This document shows, piece by piece, positions 8,716-18,202 of a stretch of DNA of 64,000 nt. The stretch spans positions 1 to 64,000 of the forward strand of contig JAJFHZ010000026.1 in assembly GCA_021775355.1 (NCBI GenBank), read 5' to 3'. Position 1 is the stretch's first letter, and each line of letters opens with the position of its first letter. The DNA comes from Amylibacter sp. (GTDB lineage Bacteria > Pseudomonadota > Alphaproteobacteria > Rhodobacterales > Rhodobacteraceae). The translations under genes were made by a program, and so were the position numbers. Below the pieces are notes generated by a model that saw nothing but the letters and a program-made list of their open reading frames with translations, was not told the origin of the DNA and made no database searches.

Positions 8716-9609
8716 CTATTGTGCAGCACGACGCGATTCTACGGTTTCAACCATAAACTCCATAAGTTCATCCCGCAGTTCGGGGCGCGATAAAGCAAAT
8801 GCAATCGTTGCCTGCAAAAAGCCGGACTTGGATCCACAATCATACCGTTGACCATCAAATCTGAACCCAAAAACATCGCTTCCGTTTTCAACTTCCATTG
8901 CAATGGCATCTGTCAGTTGTATTTCACCGCCTGCACCTTTTTTCAATGTGCCGACATTTTTCAGAACACTCGGTGTTAGAATATAACGCCCGATAACAGC
9001 CAAGTTTGAAGGCGCGTCTTCCGGTTCCGGCTTTTCAACCATTCCTTTGATTTTCAGCAAAGAGCCCATGTTTTCTTCAATATCCAGCAACCCATACGCA
9101 GAGGCCATGCTAGGCGGAACTTCCATAGCGGCAACCATACATCCGCCCGTATTCTCATAAGCTTCAACCATTTGTTTCAGACATGGTTTTTCAGCGGCAA
9201 TCACATCATCAGGCAGAATGACGGCAAAGGGTTCATTCGCAATCAGACGGCGCGCGCACCAAACAGCATGCCCCAGACCCAAAGCTTCACGTTGGCGAAT
9301 GTAAACAATTTCACCACTGTCCATTGTCGATCGCTTCAATTCTTCCAATAATTCTTTTTTATTTTTCTTACGCAAAGATTGCTCTAATTGAGGAGCGCCA
9401 TCAAAATAATCTTCCAAAGCACCTTTGCCCCGCGAAGTCACAAAAATAAATTCTTTAATGCCAGCCTCACGTGCTTCATCAATCGCATACTGAATCAATG
9501 GCCGATCAACCAAAGAAAGGATTTCTTTCGGGATCGATTTAGTAGCAGGAAGAAACCGTGTTCCCAACCCCGCTACCGGAAAGATCGCTTTTGTGATTTT
9601 TTTTCTCAT
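8716..9609 (-). CDS. galU: UTP-glucose-1-phosphate uridylyltransferase GalU
   Basis: GalU makes UDP-glucose from UTP and glucose-1-phosphate, feeding surface polysaccharide and lipid glycosylation. The 297-residue protein from ATG 9609 begins KAIFPVAGLGTRFLPATKS, the nucleotide-binding loop of the family, followed by KEILSLVDRPLIQYAIDEA and later VEKPEPEDAPSNLA. An upstream GTG (9630) would add seven residues, but the AAAAGGG between them is the likely ribosome site. It is the first gene of a minus-strand run with the three glycosyltransferases downstream, which supports a shared role in glycan assembly. Confidence 0.95.
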   Translation of the reverse strand: MRKKITKAIFPVAGLGTRFLPATKSIPKEILSLVDRPLIQYAIDEAREAGIKEFIFVTSRGKGALEDYFDGAPQLEQSLRKKNKKELLEELKRSTMDSGEIVYIRQREALGLGHAVWCARRLIANEPFAVILPDDVIAAEKPCLKQMVEAYENTGGCMVAAMEVPPSMASAYGLLDIEENMGSLLKIKGMVEKPEPEDAPSNLAVIGRYILTPSVLKNVGTLKKGAGGEIQLTDAIAMEVENGSDVFGFRFDGQRYDCGSKSGFLQATIAFALSRPELRDELMEFMVETVESRRAAQ

Positions 9610-10036
9610 TACTACTACCCTTTTCGCCACTTTAAACTATTCGATACGGCGCAACTACATTTAAAACATGGATTTATTATTGCATAATTTGGATAATTTG
9701 GATAATTTTATGGCTGATGCAAGCTTTTGGAAGCAAAATTCATTAATTTATTAACATTACGTGTATCTTTTATCTTATCTGCCTCTTATTTCCTGCGACT
9801 GAGTCCTGTTGCAAGCTTAAAATAACAATTATCACGCTCAGATTTTCCAAATACACCGCCTGTCTATATTCAAAAACCCCTTACATCAAAATATCTGCGA
9901 TTAAATAACATGATAAAGCTTCAGCAAAACAATGCTACCACTGCACCTAATGCCTCAAGTGCAGCTTTAGCGGGCATCTATCTTAAAATGTTGCCCGCAA
10001 AAATCTTCACCACAAAGCTGATTTGCGGTTTATGTA
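9610..10036. other. AT-rich intergenic region between galU and cysQ
   Basis: Roughly 430 bases without a convincing gene. It must hold the galU promoter. Besides the short tandem repeat at 9684-9709 there is a seven-base inverted repeat (GCGGGCA at 9970-9976 with TGCCCGC at 9992-9998, 15-base loop) downstream of the cysQ stop. That hairpin lacks a T-run on either side, so it is a weak terminator candidate at best. I see no RNA gene. Confidence 0.45.
9684..9709. repeat. Short tandem repeat, 9-base unit
   Basis: The unit ATAATTTGG occurs twice in full and once in part upstream of galU, about 75-100 bases before its start codon. It is very AT-rich and may be part of the galU promoter region or simply slippage. 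Confidence 0.6.
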
Positions 10037-10843
10037 TCATGCATTTTGCAAATCGATCCCAGGAGCAAAGGCGATAAAAAACGGGTTTTCAAAGATGTTT
10101 TTCCCATAAGACAACACCTCATGATTATCAAACCGCACCACTTTGCCACCGGCCCCTTGCAAAATTGCCTGACCTGCGGCTGTATCCCATTCCATTGTAC
10201 GACCAAGGCGGGGGTAAATATCTGCCTCACCCGTTGCCACAAGACAAAACTTCAGAGAAGAGCCGGCACTGCGCATATCTGCTACTTTATACTTGTTGAT
10301 ATAATTATCCGTTGCTTGGTCGCGATGTGACTTAGATGCCACAACCGTCAAATTACCCTGATCTGGCACACTTACGCTTATCGCCTTGCACATACCGATA
10401 ATATCATCTTGAAACGGTCCCATTTCCTCAAAGGATTTTCCTTGATCGTCGGTTATAAACAATCGCCCTTTTGCAGGTGCATAAACCACACCCATAATCG
10501 GCATGCCTTTTTCAACATAAGCAATGTTTACTGTAAAATCGCCCCGCCTGTGAATGAATTCTTTGGTGCCATCCAGCGGATCAACGATCAAAAATGTGTC
10601 TGCCGTATTTTTATGTGTATCACTTTGCTCTTCCGTAACGATAGCCATATCAGGAAAGGCTTTTGACAGCCCGTCAAAGATAATCTTGTCCGCCGTTTCA
10701 TCAGCAATGGTTACGGGGCTTTCATCGGATTTGGTTTTGATTTCAAAATCATCCAACTCGTAAATGCCCATAATGGCACGGCCAGCTTCAAGCGCCAAAC
10801 GGCGCATTTCAGTGTATAGTAAGGATTTATCAATTTCGGGCAT
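10037..10843 (-). CDS. cysQ: 3'(2'),5'-bisphosphate nucleotidase CysQ
   Basis: CysQ hydrolyses 3'-phosphoadenosine 5'-phosphate, the by-product of sulfate activation and sulfotransfer, to AMP. It belongs to the lithium-sensitive inositol-monophosphatase superfamily. The 268-residue reading from ATG 10843 shows the metal-binding elements: DESPVTIADE, VTEEQ, the central DPLDGTKEFI motif, and the C-terminal EWDTAAGQAILQGAGG. An alternative ATG at 10858 adds five residues. It sits by itself on the minus strand near glycan genes. Confidence 0.92.
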   Translation of the reverse strand: MPEIDKSLLYTEMRRLALEAGRAIMGIYELDDFEIKTKSDESPVTIADETADKIIFDGLSKAFPDMAIVTEEQSDTHKNTADTFLIVDPLDGTKEFIHRRGDFTVNIAYVEKGMPIMGVVYAPAKGRLFITDDQGKSFEEMGPFQDDIIGMCKAISVSVPDQGNLTVVASKSHRDQATDNYINKYKVADMRSAGSSLKFCLVATGEADIYPRLGRTMEWDTAAGQAILQGAGGKVVRFDNHEVLSYGKNIFENPFFIAFAPGIDLQNA

Positions 10844-10976
10844 TTTATAAGCTTTCAAAGATTGTTAGCGTTTCTTGCGTCATAACAATAATCATCTTAA
10901 TGTCCATTTTATAAAAACAGCAATACAAAGGGCTGCAATCCTTTGGTGGCAAACTAAGGGCAGGATCAGCGAGAGC

Positions 10977-11780
10977 ATGGCAAAACTATTGATCGGCATA
11001 TTAAATTTTTTAATTTTGCTGTATTACACAATTGTAAAAGACATCCGGCAATCAGACGGGAATGCTTTACGCGGACTTGTTAAAGAAGTCATGCAAACCA
11101 TAATTTTGGTTGCCGTGTTTTATTTTATGATAAATATTCTTTCGCTTCGCGGCTCTGTCGTACGCGGTAATTTTGTGCTGTTTTTGATATCAGGTATCTT
11201 TTTGTATTTAACCCACATTAAGGCAATTGGTAAAATTTCAGGGGCTGGTGGCACATTAAACCCTATGTTGAAACATGCTCCCGTTACCACTTTGCTGCTT
11301 ATTGCATCTGCGGCTCTGTCATCGCTTTATATACAGCTGCTTTCAATGGGCGTGGTTTTACTTTTAACACACACATTAATCGAACCCGTTGTTTTTTATA
11401 ATTTCAAAGGCTTCATGCTTTGTTTTTTTATTGCATGGCTTTCCGGAATTTCTATTGGCCTACTATTATTATCGCTCGCACCCTATGCACCAACGATAAT
11501 TAACCTTATCACTATGATTTACCAACGGTCCAACATGATTTTTAGCGGAAAAATGATACTTGCAAGCACATTGCCCGGCTTCATGTTGCCAATGTTCATA
11601 TGGAATCCGCTTTTCCATACAATAGATCATGCGCGGGGGTTTGTTTTTGTCAATTATACTGCACGTGTTACAAATCTGCTTTATCCAGTCGTGTTGACAA
11701 TAATATTCTTGATTATTGGCATGATGTTTGAACACTGGGCGCGCAAATACGTGTCTGAAAGCTGGTCCAAACGTCAGTAG
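10977..11780 (+). CDS. ABC-2 type transporter permease, polysaccharide-export-like
   Basis: This is a 267-residue integral membrane protein with about six hydrophobic segments. The last third, with NMIFSGKMI, then MFIWNPLFHTIDHARG and a final membrane helix, resembles the C-terminal half of KpsM/Wzm-type ABC-2 permeases, where an NPL/H..D/E.R motif precedes the last helices. Such permeases need a separate ATPase for glycan export; none is adjacent. The start is placed at ATG 10977 after a GAGAG site; the open frame extends 34 codons upstream. It converges with the AlkB-like gene with no gap. The substrate is unknown. Confidence 0.62.
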   Translation: MAKLLIGILNFLILLYYTIVKDIRQSDGNALRGLVKEVMQTIILVAVFYFMINILSLRGSVVRGNFVLFLISGIFLYLTHIKAIGKISGAGGTLNPMLKHAPVTTLLLIASAALSSLYIQLLSMGVVLLLTHTLIEPVVFYNFKGFMLCFFIAWLSGISIGLLLLSLAPYAPTIINLITMIYQRSNMIFSGKMILASTLPGFMLPMFIWNPLFHTIDHARGFVFVNYTARVTNLLYPVVLTIIFLIIGMMFEHWARKYVSESWSKRQ

Positions 11781-12392
11781 TTAATCAACGACACGCAGTG
11801 TTAGGTTTATTCTTCCACCGGATTTTAGCAACTGCGAACTACCAAACCTAATGCGATCTACTCCATGGTAGGCAAGGCGGCTTGCGCCTGCCATCACCAA
11901 GACATCCCCCGAAGACAACCAGATCGATTCTATTGGGTCCGATTTATTCACACCACCCATTCGAAGAAGTGCGTCATCCCCTAAGGAAATCGACAAAACC
12001 GGGTGTTTGAAGCTTTTCTCATCTTTATCCTGATGCAATCCCATTTTAGCGTCCTTGGTATAGAAATTTACTAAACAGCACTCAGGATCAGGGCTTTTCG
12101 GACACAAATCATGCCAAATCGCACGAATTGAATTGGGAATTTCAGGCCAATCCTTCCCATTCGGGTGTTTAGAAGTATATCGATAGCCATTGTTGTCAGA
12201 ATACCACCCGTATTTTCCTGCAGAAGTTATTTTCACCGACATAGGCTTGCCCCAAGGCGTGAGAGGAGAAAGCAGTGGGGCAGAAGATACAATCAGCCGA
12301 ATATCATTAAGCAGACTCTTCTGAGCCAGCTTATCCAAAAAACCCTTAAAAACCTGGCTTTCTTTAAAGTAAATACTTTTATATTTCACCAT
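11781..12392 (-). CDS. alkB: AlkB-like Fe(II)/2-oxoglutarate-dependent dioxygenase
   Basis: AlkB-family enzymes remove methyl and other alkyl lesions from DNA or RNA bases by oxidation. The 203 residues include the iron ligands H120-x-D122 (GLHQDKDE) and H176 (AYHGVDR), and the 2-oxoglutarate-binding arginines R194 and R200 in RINLTLR. N-terminal PLLSPLTPWGKPMSVKITSAG and GWYSDNNGYRY match the nucleotide-recognition lid of bacterial AlkB. It is a single gene, not fused to Ada. The stop codon abuts that of the permease gene on the other strand. Confidence 0.9.
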   Translation of the reverse strand: MVKYKSIYFKESQVFKGFLDKLAQKSLLNDIRLIVSSAPLLSPLTPWGKPMSVKITSAGKYGWYSDNNGYRYTSKHPNGKDWPEIPNSIRAIWHDLCPKSPDPECCLVNFYTKDAKMGLHQDKDEKSFKHPVLSISLGDDALLRMGGVNKSDPIESIWLSSGDVLVMAGASRLAYHGVDRIRFGSSQLLKSGGRINLTLRVVD

Positions 12393-12493
12393 TTTCGCAC
12401 CCCGAATATACCAAAAGTCAACACTTGTTCTCTAATGCTTATCGTAACTTGTTGTATCTCTGCTGTTTAATAGAAAAATTTCTTAAAAAACTT

Positions 12494-12512
12494 ACATCAA
12501 TGGTGTTGATGT
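12494..12512. promoter_or_regulatory. Perfect inverted repeat overlapping the dnaK -35
   Basis: ACATCAA at 12494-12500 and TTGATGT at 12506-12512 form a perfect seven-base inverted repeat with a five-base spacer. The right arm contains the putative -35 hexamer of dnaK, a typical operator position. It does not match the CIRCE element recognised by HrcA. Which protein binds it is unknown. Confidence 0.5.
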
Positions 12513-12534
12513 TGTGAAATTCGGAACATATATA
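12506..12534 (+). promoter_or_regulatory. Putative dnaK promoter
   Basis: TTGATG (12506-12511), a 17-base spacer and TATATA (12529-12534) fit a vegetative-type promoter, about 100 bases before the dnaK ATG. I do not see a clear sigma-32 heat-shock promoter (CTTG and CCCCAT-like boxes), although alphaproteobacterial versions are degenerate. Confidence 0.5.
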
Positions 12535-12634
12535 CATCGGGTACTAAAGAGCCGACGACCGGTTTCTTTTGGGATCGAGGGCAGGTGCCACTTTTGGGCC
12601 TGAACTCTTACAATCGCCGAGAAAGGAAAACGAA

Positions 12635-14560
12635 ATGGGCAAAGTAATAGGTATTGACCTAGGAACAACAAACTCTTGTGTGGCTATCATGGATGGCTCT
12701 CAGCCGAAAGTTATTGAAAACTCTGAAGGGGGGCGCACAACTCCATCAATCGTAGGTTTTACGGATGACGAACGTCTTGTCGGCCAGGCCGCAAAACGTC
12801 AGGCTGTAACCAACCCTGAAAATACACTATACGCAGTGAAGCGCCTGATTGGCCGCCGTAAAAATGATAAGTCTTTGGCAAAAGATCTAAAGCACCTGCC
12901 ATATAAAGTAATTGATAACGGTAGCGGTGACGCTTGGGTTGAGGTTAAGGGTGAGAAATACTCGCCATCACAAATTTCTGCTTTCATTTTGCAAAAAATG
13001 AAAGAAACTGCCGAAGATTACTTGGGTGAAAGTGTTACAGAGGCTGTAATCACAGTTCCTGCATACTTTAACGATGCACAACGCCAAGCCACCAAAGACG
13101 CCGGCAAAATTGCGGGCCTAGATGTTTTACGCATTATCAACGAGCCAACAGCGGCAGCTTTGGCTTATGGCCTGGATAAAGAAGGCACCAAAACGATTGC
13201 GGTTTATGACCTTGGCGGCGGTACGTTTGACGTATCCATCCTGGAAATCGACGACGGCCTGTTTGAAGTGAAATCCACCAACGGCGACACAATGTTGGGC
13301 GGCGAGGATTTCGACATTCGCATTGTCGAGTATTTGGCTGAAGAGTTCAAAAAGGACACCGGCGTTGACTTGATGAAAGACAAAATGGCGTTGCAGCGCT
13401 TGAAAGAAGCTGCTGAAAAGGCCAAAATTGAACTGTCATCTTCATCTCAAACCGAAATCAACCAACCGTTTATTTCTATGGATCCAAAAGGCGGCCAGCC
13501 TTTGCACCTTGTGTTAAAGCTGACACGGGCGAAGCTGGAAAGCTTGGTTGGTGATCTGATCAAACGGTCAATGAAACCTTGTGAATCCGCACTAAAAGAT
13601 GCCGGTATTTCCAAAACTGAAATTGACGAAGTGATCTTGGTTGGAGGTATGACTCGCATGCCGAAAGTTATGGAAGAAGTGTCTAAATTCTTCGGCAAAG
13701 AACCAAATAAAGGTGTGAACCCCGACGAAGTTGTGGCTATGGGCGCCGCTATTCAGGCAGGCGTTCTGCAGGGTGATGTCAAAGATGTCGTGCTTTTGGA
13801 CGTAACGCCATTATCACTGGGTATCGAAACTTTGGGCGGTGTGTTCACGCGTCTTATCGATCGCAACACAACAATCCCGACGAAGAAATCACAAATCTTC
13901 TCAACTGCGGAAGATAACCAAAATGCTGTAACCATTCGCGTATTCCAAGGTGAACGTGAAATGGCGATGGACAATAAAATTCTGGGCCAATTTAATCTGG
14001 AAGACATTCCACCGGCACCACGTGGCCTACCTCAAATCGAAGTCACTTTCGACATTGACGCCAATGGTATCGTTTCTGTTTCTGCAAAAGACAAAGGCAC
14101 AAACAAAGAGCAGGTCATTACAATTCAGGCCTCTGGCGGTCTATCTGATGACGACATCGAAAATATGGTTAAAGAAGCCGAAGAAAATGCCGAATCAGAC
14201 AAAGAACGTAAGGAATTGGTTGAAGCGAAAAACAGCGCGGAAAGCCTGATTCACAGCACTGAAAAGGCTGTTGAAGAACATAGTGACAAGGTTGACCCAT
14301 CTACCGTTGAAGTAATTGAGCTGGCGATCAAAGTTCTGAACGAAGCTTTGGAAACCGAGGATGCCGGCAAAATCCAAGCACGCAGCCAAGATTTGACGGA
14401 AGCTTCCATGAAATTGGGCGAGGCAATTTATAAAGCCAGCCAAGATGCCGCTGAAGCTGAAGCACCAGAAGGCTTCGGTGAAACAGACGAAGGCCCGCGC
14501 GGTGTAGATGAAGACATCGTTGATGCTGACTTTGAAGATCTTGGTAAGGAAGACCGGTAA
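12635..14560 (+). CDS. dnaK: Molecular chaperone DnaK (Hsp70)
   Basis: DnaK binds exposed hydrophobic peptides in an ATP-dependent cycle driven by DnaJ and GrpE. The 641-residue protein starts [19 protein letters not shown] at ATG 12635, preceded by the ribosome site AAAGGA; upstream in-frame codons lack family character. Visible features are the phosphate loops of the ATPase domain ([30 protein letters not shown]), the interdomain linker [14 protein letters not shown], the substrate-binding domain and an acidic C-terminus ending in the EEVDD-like DADFEDLGK. dnaJ follows in the same direction after a hairpin; grpE is about 7 kb away with hrcA. Confidence 0.98.
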   Translation: MGKVIGIDLGTTNSCVAIMDGSQPKVIENSEGGRTTPSIVGFTDDERLVGQAAKRQAVTNPENTLYAVKRLIGRRKNDKSLAKDLKHLPYKVIDNGSGDAWVEVKGEKYSPSQISAFILQKMKETAEDYLGESVTEAVITVPAYFNDAQRQATKDAGKIAGLDVLRIINEPTAAALAYGLDKEGTKTIAVYDLGGGTFDVSILEIDDGLFEVKSTNGDTMLGGEDFDIRIVEYLAEEFKKDTGVDLMKDKMALQRLKEAAEKAKIELSSSSQTEINQPFISMDPKGGQPLHLVLKLTRAKLESLVGDLIKRSMKPCESALKDAGISKTEIDEVILVGGMTRMPKVMEEVSKFFGKEPNKGVNPDEVVAMGAAIQAGVLQGDVKDVVLLDVTPLSLGIETLGGVFTRLIDRNTTIPTKKSQIFSTAEDNQNAVTIRVFQGEREMAMDNKILGQFNLEDIPPAPRGLPQIEVTFDIDANGIVSVSAKDKGTNKEQVITIQASGGLSDDDIENMVKEAEENAESDKERKELVEAKNSAESLIHSTEKAVEEHSDKVDPSTVEVIELAIKVLNEALETEDAGKIQARSQDLTEASMKLGEAIYKASQDAAEAEAPEGFGETDEGPRGVDEDIVDADFEDLGKEDR

Positions 14561-14587
14561 TCCGATCTTTCCTGACTTTCGCAATAG

Positions 14588-14608
14588 GCTGGCCCTGCTG
14601 GGGCCAGC
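14588..14608 (+). terminator. Hairpin between dnaK and dnaJ
   Basis: GCTGGCCC (14588-14595) and GGGCCAGC (14601-14608) form a perfect eight-base GC-rich stem with a five-base loop, followed by TTTCTGC. It lies 27 bases after the dnaK stop and 21 before dnaJ. The short T-run suggests partial termination or a stabiliser of the dnaK part of the transcript, lowering DnaJ relative to DnaK. Confidence 0.6.
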
Positions 14609-14629
14609 TTTCTGCGATTAGGGGGCATT

Positions 14630-15781
14630 ATGTCTAAACGTGATTATTATGATCAACTGGGTCTTTCCAAGGACGCGTCTACGGCTGAGATCAAAAAAGC
14701 TTTTCGCAAAAAAGCAATGGAATTACATCCTGATCGCAACAAAGATGATGCTACGGCTGAAGCAAAATTCAAAGACGTGAATGAAGCTTATGATGTTCTG
14801 AAGGACGTCGATAAAAAAGCGGCATATGATCGCTACGGACACGCGGCATTTGAAGGCGGCATGGGTGGCGGTGGCAGGCAAGGCGGCTTTGGCGGTCAAG
14901 GCGGGCCGGATTTTGGATCTGCATTTTCGGATGTCTTCGACGATTTATTCGGCGACTTTGCCGGGCGCGGCGGGCGCGGTGGCGGTCAACGCCCGGCGCG
15001 CGGTTCTGATTTACGCTATAATCTTTCGGTTACGCTTGAAGAGGCCTATTTAGGCAAACAGGAAACCATCAGCGTCAACACTTCGGTAAACTGTGACAGC
15101 TGTTCGGGAACAGGTGCTGAAGGCGGTTCTGAGCCTTCATCCTGCCCCACATGTTCTGGCATGGGCAAAGTACGCGCGCAACAAGGTTTTTTTACTGTTG
15201 AACGCACATGTCCCACATGTAACGGGCGCGGCAATATTATCACCAACCCTTGTAAATCTTGCACAGGTTCCGGGCACCAGCAACGCGAACGTTCGTTAAG
15301 TGTTAATATTCCGGCTGGCGTTGAAACCGGCACACGCATCCGTTTGGCCAGTGAAGGCGAGGCGGGTATGCGCGGCGGCCCAACAGGTGATCTGTACATC
15401 TTTATCGAAGTTAAAGATCATGCAATTTTTGAACGTGACGGCCCGAATATTTTTTGCCATGTTCCAGTTGCCATGACCGAAGCCGCATTGGGTGGAGAGA
15501 TAGAAGTGCCGACCATCGATGGCGGCAAAAGTCGCGTGAAAGTTCCGGCCGGATCGCAATCCGGGACGCAAATGCGCCTTAAGGGCAAGGGTATGCCCGG
15601 ATTGCGTAGCAGCGCCAAGGGGGATTTGTTTCTGGAAATAGGTGTCGAAACACCTGTAAACTTATCGGCAAAACAAAAAGAATTGCTGAAAGAATTCGCA
15701 ACTCTTGGCAAAGACAATAGTCCGAAAAGCAAAAACTTTTTCGGCAAGGTTAAAGGCTTTTGGGAAGGTATGAAGAGTTAA
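14630..15781 (+). CDS. dnaJ: Chaperone protein DnaJ (Hsp40)
   Basis: DnaJ delivers unfolded clients to DnaK and stimulates its ATPase. The 383 residues contain the J domain with H33-P-D35, a Gly-rich linker (about 75-125), four CxxCxGxG zinc-binding repeats ([32 protein letters not shown]) and the C-terminal substrate-binding domains. ATG 14630 follows a GGGGG-containing ribosome site. The stop overlaps the stop of maeB on the opposite strand by four bases. Confidence 0.97.
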   Translation: MSKRDYYDQLGLSKDASTAEIKKAFRKKAMELHPDRNKDDATAEAKFKDVNEAYDVLKDVDKKAAYDRYGHAAFEGGMGGGGRQGGFGGQGGPDFGSAFSDVFDDLFGDFAGRGGRGGGQRPARGSDLRYNLSVTLEEAYLGKQETISVNTSVNCDSCSGTGAEGGSEPSSCPTCSGMGKVRAQQGFFTVERTCPTCNGRGNIITNPCKSCTGSGHQQRERSLSVNIPAGVETGTRIRLASEGEAGMRGGPTGDLYIFIEVKDHAIFERDGPNIFCHVPVAMTEAALGGEIEVPTIDGGKSRVKVPAGSQSGTQMRLKGKGMPGLRSSAKGDLFLEIGVETPVNLSAKQKELLKEFATLGKDNSPKSKNFFGKVKGFWEGMKS

Positions 15782-18051
15782 CGACCCTTCAACCTATGCG
15801 TATCACAAGACGCCATAACGGCCATATTCAGAATATCATTTGACGACGATGATACCGAACACAATTGAATTGGTTTTTCAATCCCGGACATAATCGGGCC
15901 AATAACCGTTGCATTGCCCAACTCCTGCATCATTTTCACTGAAATTGATGCGGAATGGCGCGCTGGCATAACCAAAATATTAGCAGGTCCTGTTAAACGG
16001 CTAAATGGGTAATTTTCCTGCGTTTTTATGTTCAATGCCACATCAACAGTCATTTCACCTTCAAACTCAAAGTCGACACCGCGCTTGTCTAAAACATCGG
16101 CTGCAAGCTTCATTTTTACTGCGCGTTCAGATGGTGGGTAGCCGAAGTTCGAAAAGCTGACAAACGCAACGCGCGGTTCTAACCCCATATTACGTGCAAC
16201 TTTAGCAGCATGTTCTGCAATATCAGCTAAATCATTTTCATCTGGCCATTCGTTTACCAAAGCATCAGCAACTAAAACCACGCGACCCTTTGTAACCAAA
16301 GCGTTTACACCAACAACCCCGTCGCCGGGGGCAACGTCATATACATGGTTCAACAAGCGCATAACATGTGCGGATTTTTTTGTAGCCCCCGTCACCATTG
16401 CATCAACATGCCCATGCTGCACCATCAACGCTGCGAAAACATGACGATCGCGCGACGCCAGCTTATGTACATCCAGCATATCATAGCCTTTGCGTTGCAA
16501 GCGGTTATACAAAAATTCCTTGTATGTCTCTAAATGCTCAGTGACAGCCGCATTGGTAACTTCGATATCATCAAATGCATCGGCTATGCCCGCCTCTTCA
16601 AGCTTCTTTTTTACATCTTCCGTCCGGCCAACAACAACAGCTTGGCCCAAACCGGATCTTGTATATTCAACTGCTGCGCGCAAAACTTTCGGATCGTGAC
16701 CTTCTGCAAACAACATACGCGCCTGAATACTACGGGCACGCACAAACATGGCTTGCAAAATAGAAGCAACAGGATCAAGGCGCGATTTCAGATCAAAGAC
16801 ATAGGCATCCATATCAATGATCGGACGTCGAGCAACGCCCGTGTCCATACCCGCCTTGGCAACAGCAGGCGGAATAATGTGTATCAGACGGGGGTCAAAC
16901 GGAGTTGGAATAATATACTCCGGACCAAACGATAACTTTTTGCCATAAGCCAAAGCGACCTCATCCGGAACCTCCTCTTCCGCAAGGTCGGCTAAAGCGT
17001 GCGCACAGGCGATTTTCATTTCTTCGTTTATTGAACGTGCGTTAATATCCAAAGCACCACGAAATAAATATGGAAAACACAGTACGTTATTCACCTGATT
17101 TGGATAATCTGAACGTCCCGTTGCAACGATTGCATCGGGACGTACTTCATGCGCTTCTTCAGGTGTAATTTCCGGATCCGGATTTGCCATCGCAAAGATC
17201 ACGGGGTTCGGCGCCATACCCTTAACCATTTCAGAAGTTACTGCGCCTTTGGCAGACACACCCAAGAAAACATCCGCACCATCCATTGCTTCAATCAATG
17301 AACGCTTATCCGTTGCAATCGCATGGGCTGATTTCCATTGATTCATACCCTCTTTGCGACCTTGATAAATTACGCCTTTAGTATCGCAGATAATACAATT
17401 ATCATGCTTTGCGCCCATTGCCTTAATCAACTCTATACAGGCTATACCCGCTGCACCGGCGCCATTTAAAACAACCTTCACATCTTCGATTTTCTTTTTG
17501 CTGATTTTCAGCGCATTCAGCAGGCCTGCTGCACAAATCACAGCTGTCCCGTGCTGATCATCGTGAAAAACTGGTATATCCATCATTTCGCGCAATTGCT
17601 GTTCGATAATAAAACATTCAGGTGCTTTGATGTCTTCCAGATTGATGCCACCAAAACTCGGGCCCATCAATTTTACCGCGTTGATAAACGCGTCTGCATC
17701 TTCAGTGTCTAGTTCAATATCAATCGAGTTCACATCCGCGAACCTTTTAAACAAGACAGATTTACCTTCCATAACCGGTTTGGATGCAAGTGCACCAAGA
17801 TTACCCATACCCAATATCGCAGTACCGTTGGTGATAACCGCAACTATATTACCCTTGGACGTATAATCATAAGCCGTTTCAGGGTTTTCAGCGATGGCAT
17901 TCACAGGTGCGGCAACGCCAGGTGAATAAGCCAGCGAAAGATCCCGTTGTGTCGCCATAGCTGTTGAGGGAATAATCTCGATTTTACCTGGTTTCGGTTC
18001 CATATGATAGATTAAGGCTTCTTCATCGGTAACTCTTTGCTTGTCTGCCAT
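15778..18051 (-). CDS. maeB: NADP-dependent malic enzyme, MaeB type with phosphotransacetylase-like domain
   Basis: MaeB converts malate to pyruvate and carbon dioxide while reducing NADP, linking the citric acid cycle to pyruvate and supplying NADPH. The 757 residues from ATG 18051 comprise a malic enzyme domain (about 1-420: [44 protein letters not shown]) and a C-terminal phosphate acetyltransferase-like domain (about 430-757: [35 protein letters not shown]), which is regulatory and catalytically inactive in characterised MaeB enzymes. A second ATG at 18063 is possible, but GGAAAAG precedes the chosen start. It is a single gene. Confidence 0.95.
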   Translation of the reverse strand: MADKQRVTDEEALIYHMEPKPGKIEIIPSTAMATQRDLSLAYSPGVAAPVNAIAENPETAYDYTSKGNIVAVITNGTAILGMGNLGALASKPVMEGKSVLFKRFADVNSIDIELDTEDADAFINAVKLMGPSFGGINLEDIKAPECFIIEQQLREMMDIPVFHDDQHGTAVICAAGLLNALKISKKKIEDVKVVLNGAGAAGIACIELIKAMGAKHDNCIICDTKGVIYQGRKEGMNQWKSAHAIATDKRSLIEAMDGADVFLGVSAKGAVTSEMVKGMAPNPVIFAMANPDPEITPEEAHEVRPDAIVATGRSDYPNQVNNVLCFPYLFRGALDINARSINEEMKIACAHALADLAEEEVPDEVALAYGKKLSFGPEYIIPTPFDPRLIHIIPPAVAKAGMDTGVARRPIIDMDAYVFDLKSRLDPVASILQAMFVRARSIQARMLFAEGHDPKVLRAAVEYTRSGLGQAVVVGRTEDVKKKLEEAGIADAFDDIEVTNAAVTEHLETYKEFLYNRLQRKGYDMLDVHKLASRDRHVFAALMVQHGHVDAMVTGATKKSAHVMRLLNHVYDVAPGDGVVGVNALVTKGRVVLVADALVNEWPDENDLADIAEHAAKVARNMGLEPRVAFVSFSNFGYPPSERAVKMKLAADVLDKRGVDFEFEGEMTVDVALNIKTQENYPFSRLTGPANILVMPARHSASISVKMMQELGNATVIGPIMSGIEKPIQLCSVSSSSNDILNMAVMASCDTHRLKGR

Positions 18052-18202
18052 CGTCTTTTCCATTTAGTTTAATGTTAAACTACTTTTCATTCGATCAGTT
18101 TTAAGGGGTTTTTAATCAAGTTACAAGAAACTTTCCTGTTTGCTCTTTCCCAATGAATACGCGTTGGGTATCCTTTGTTAAGCAAAACCTTGGGGGTAAG
18201 CA

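Noticed and set aside
9970..9998. Intrinsic terminator downstream of cysQ
   Set aside because: The seven-base inverted repeat has a 15-base loop and no T-run on either strand.
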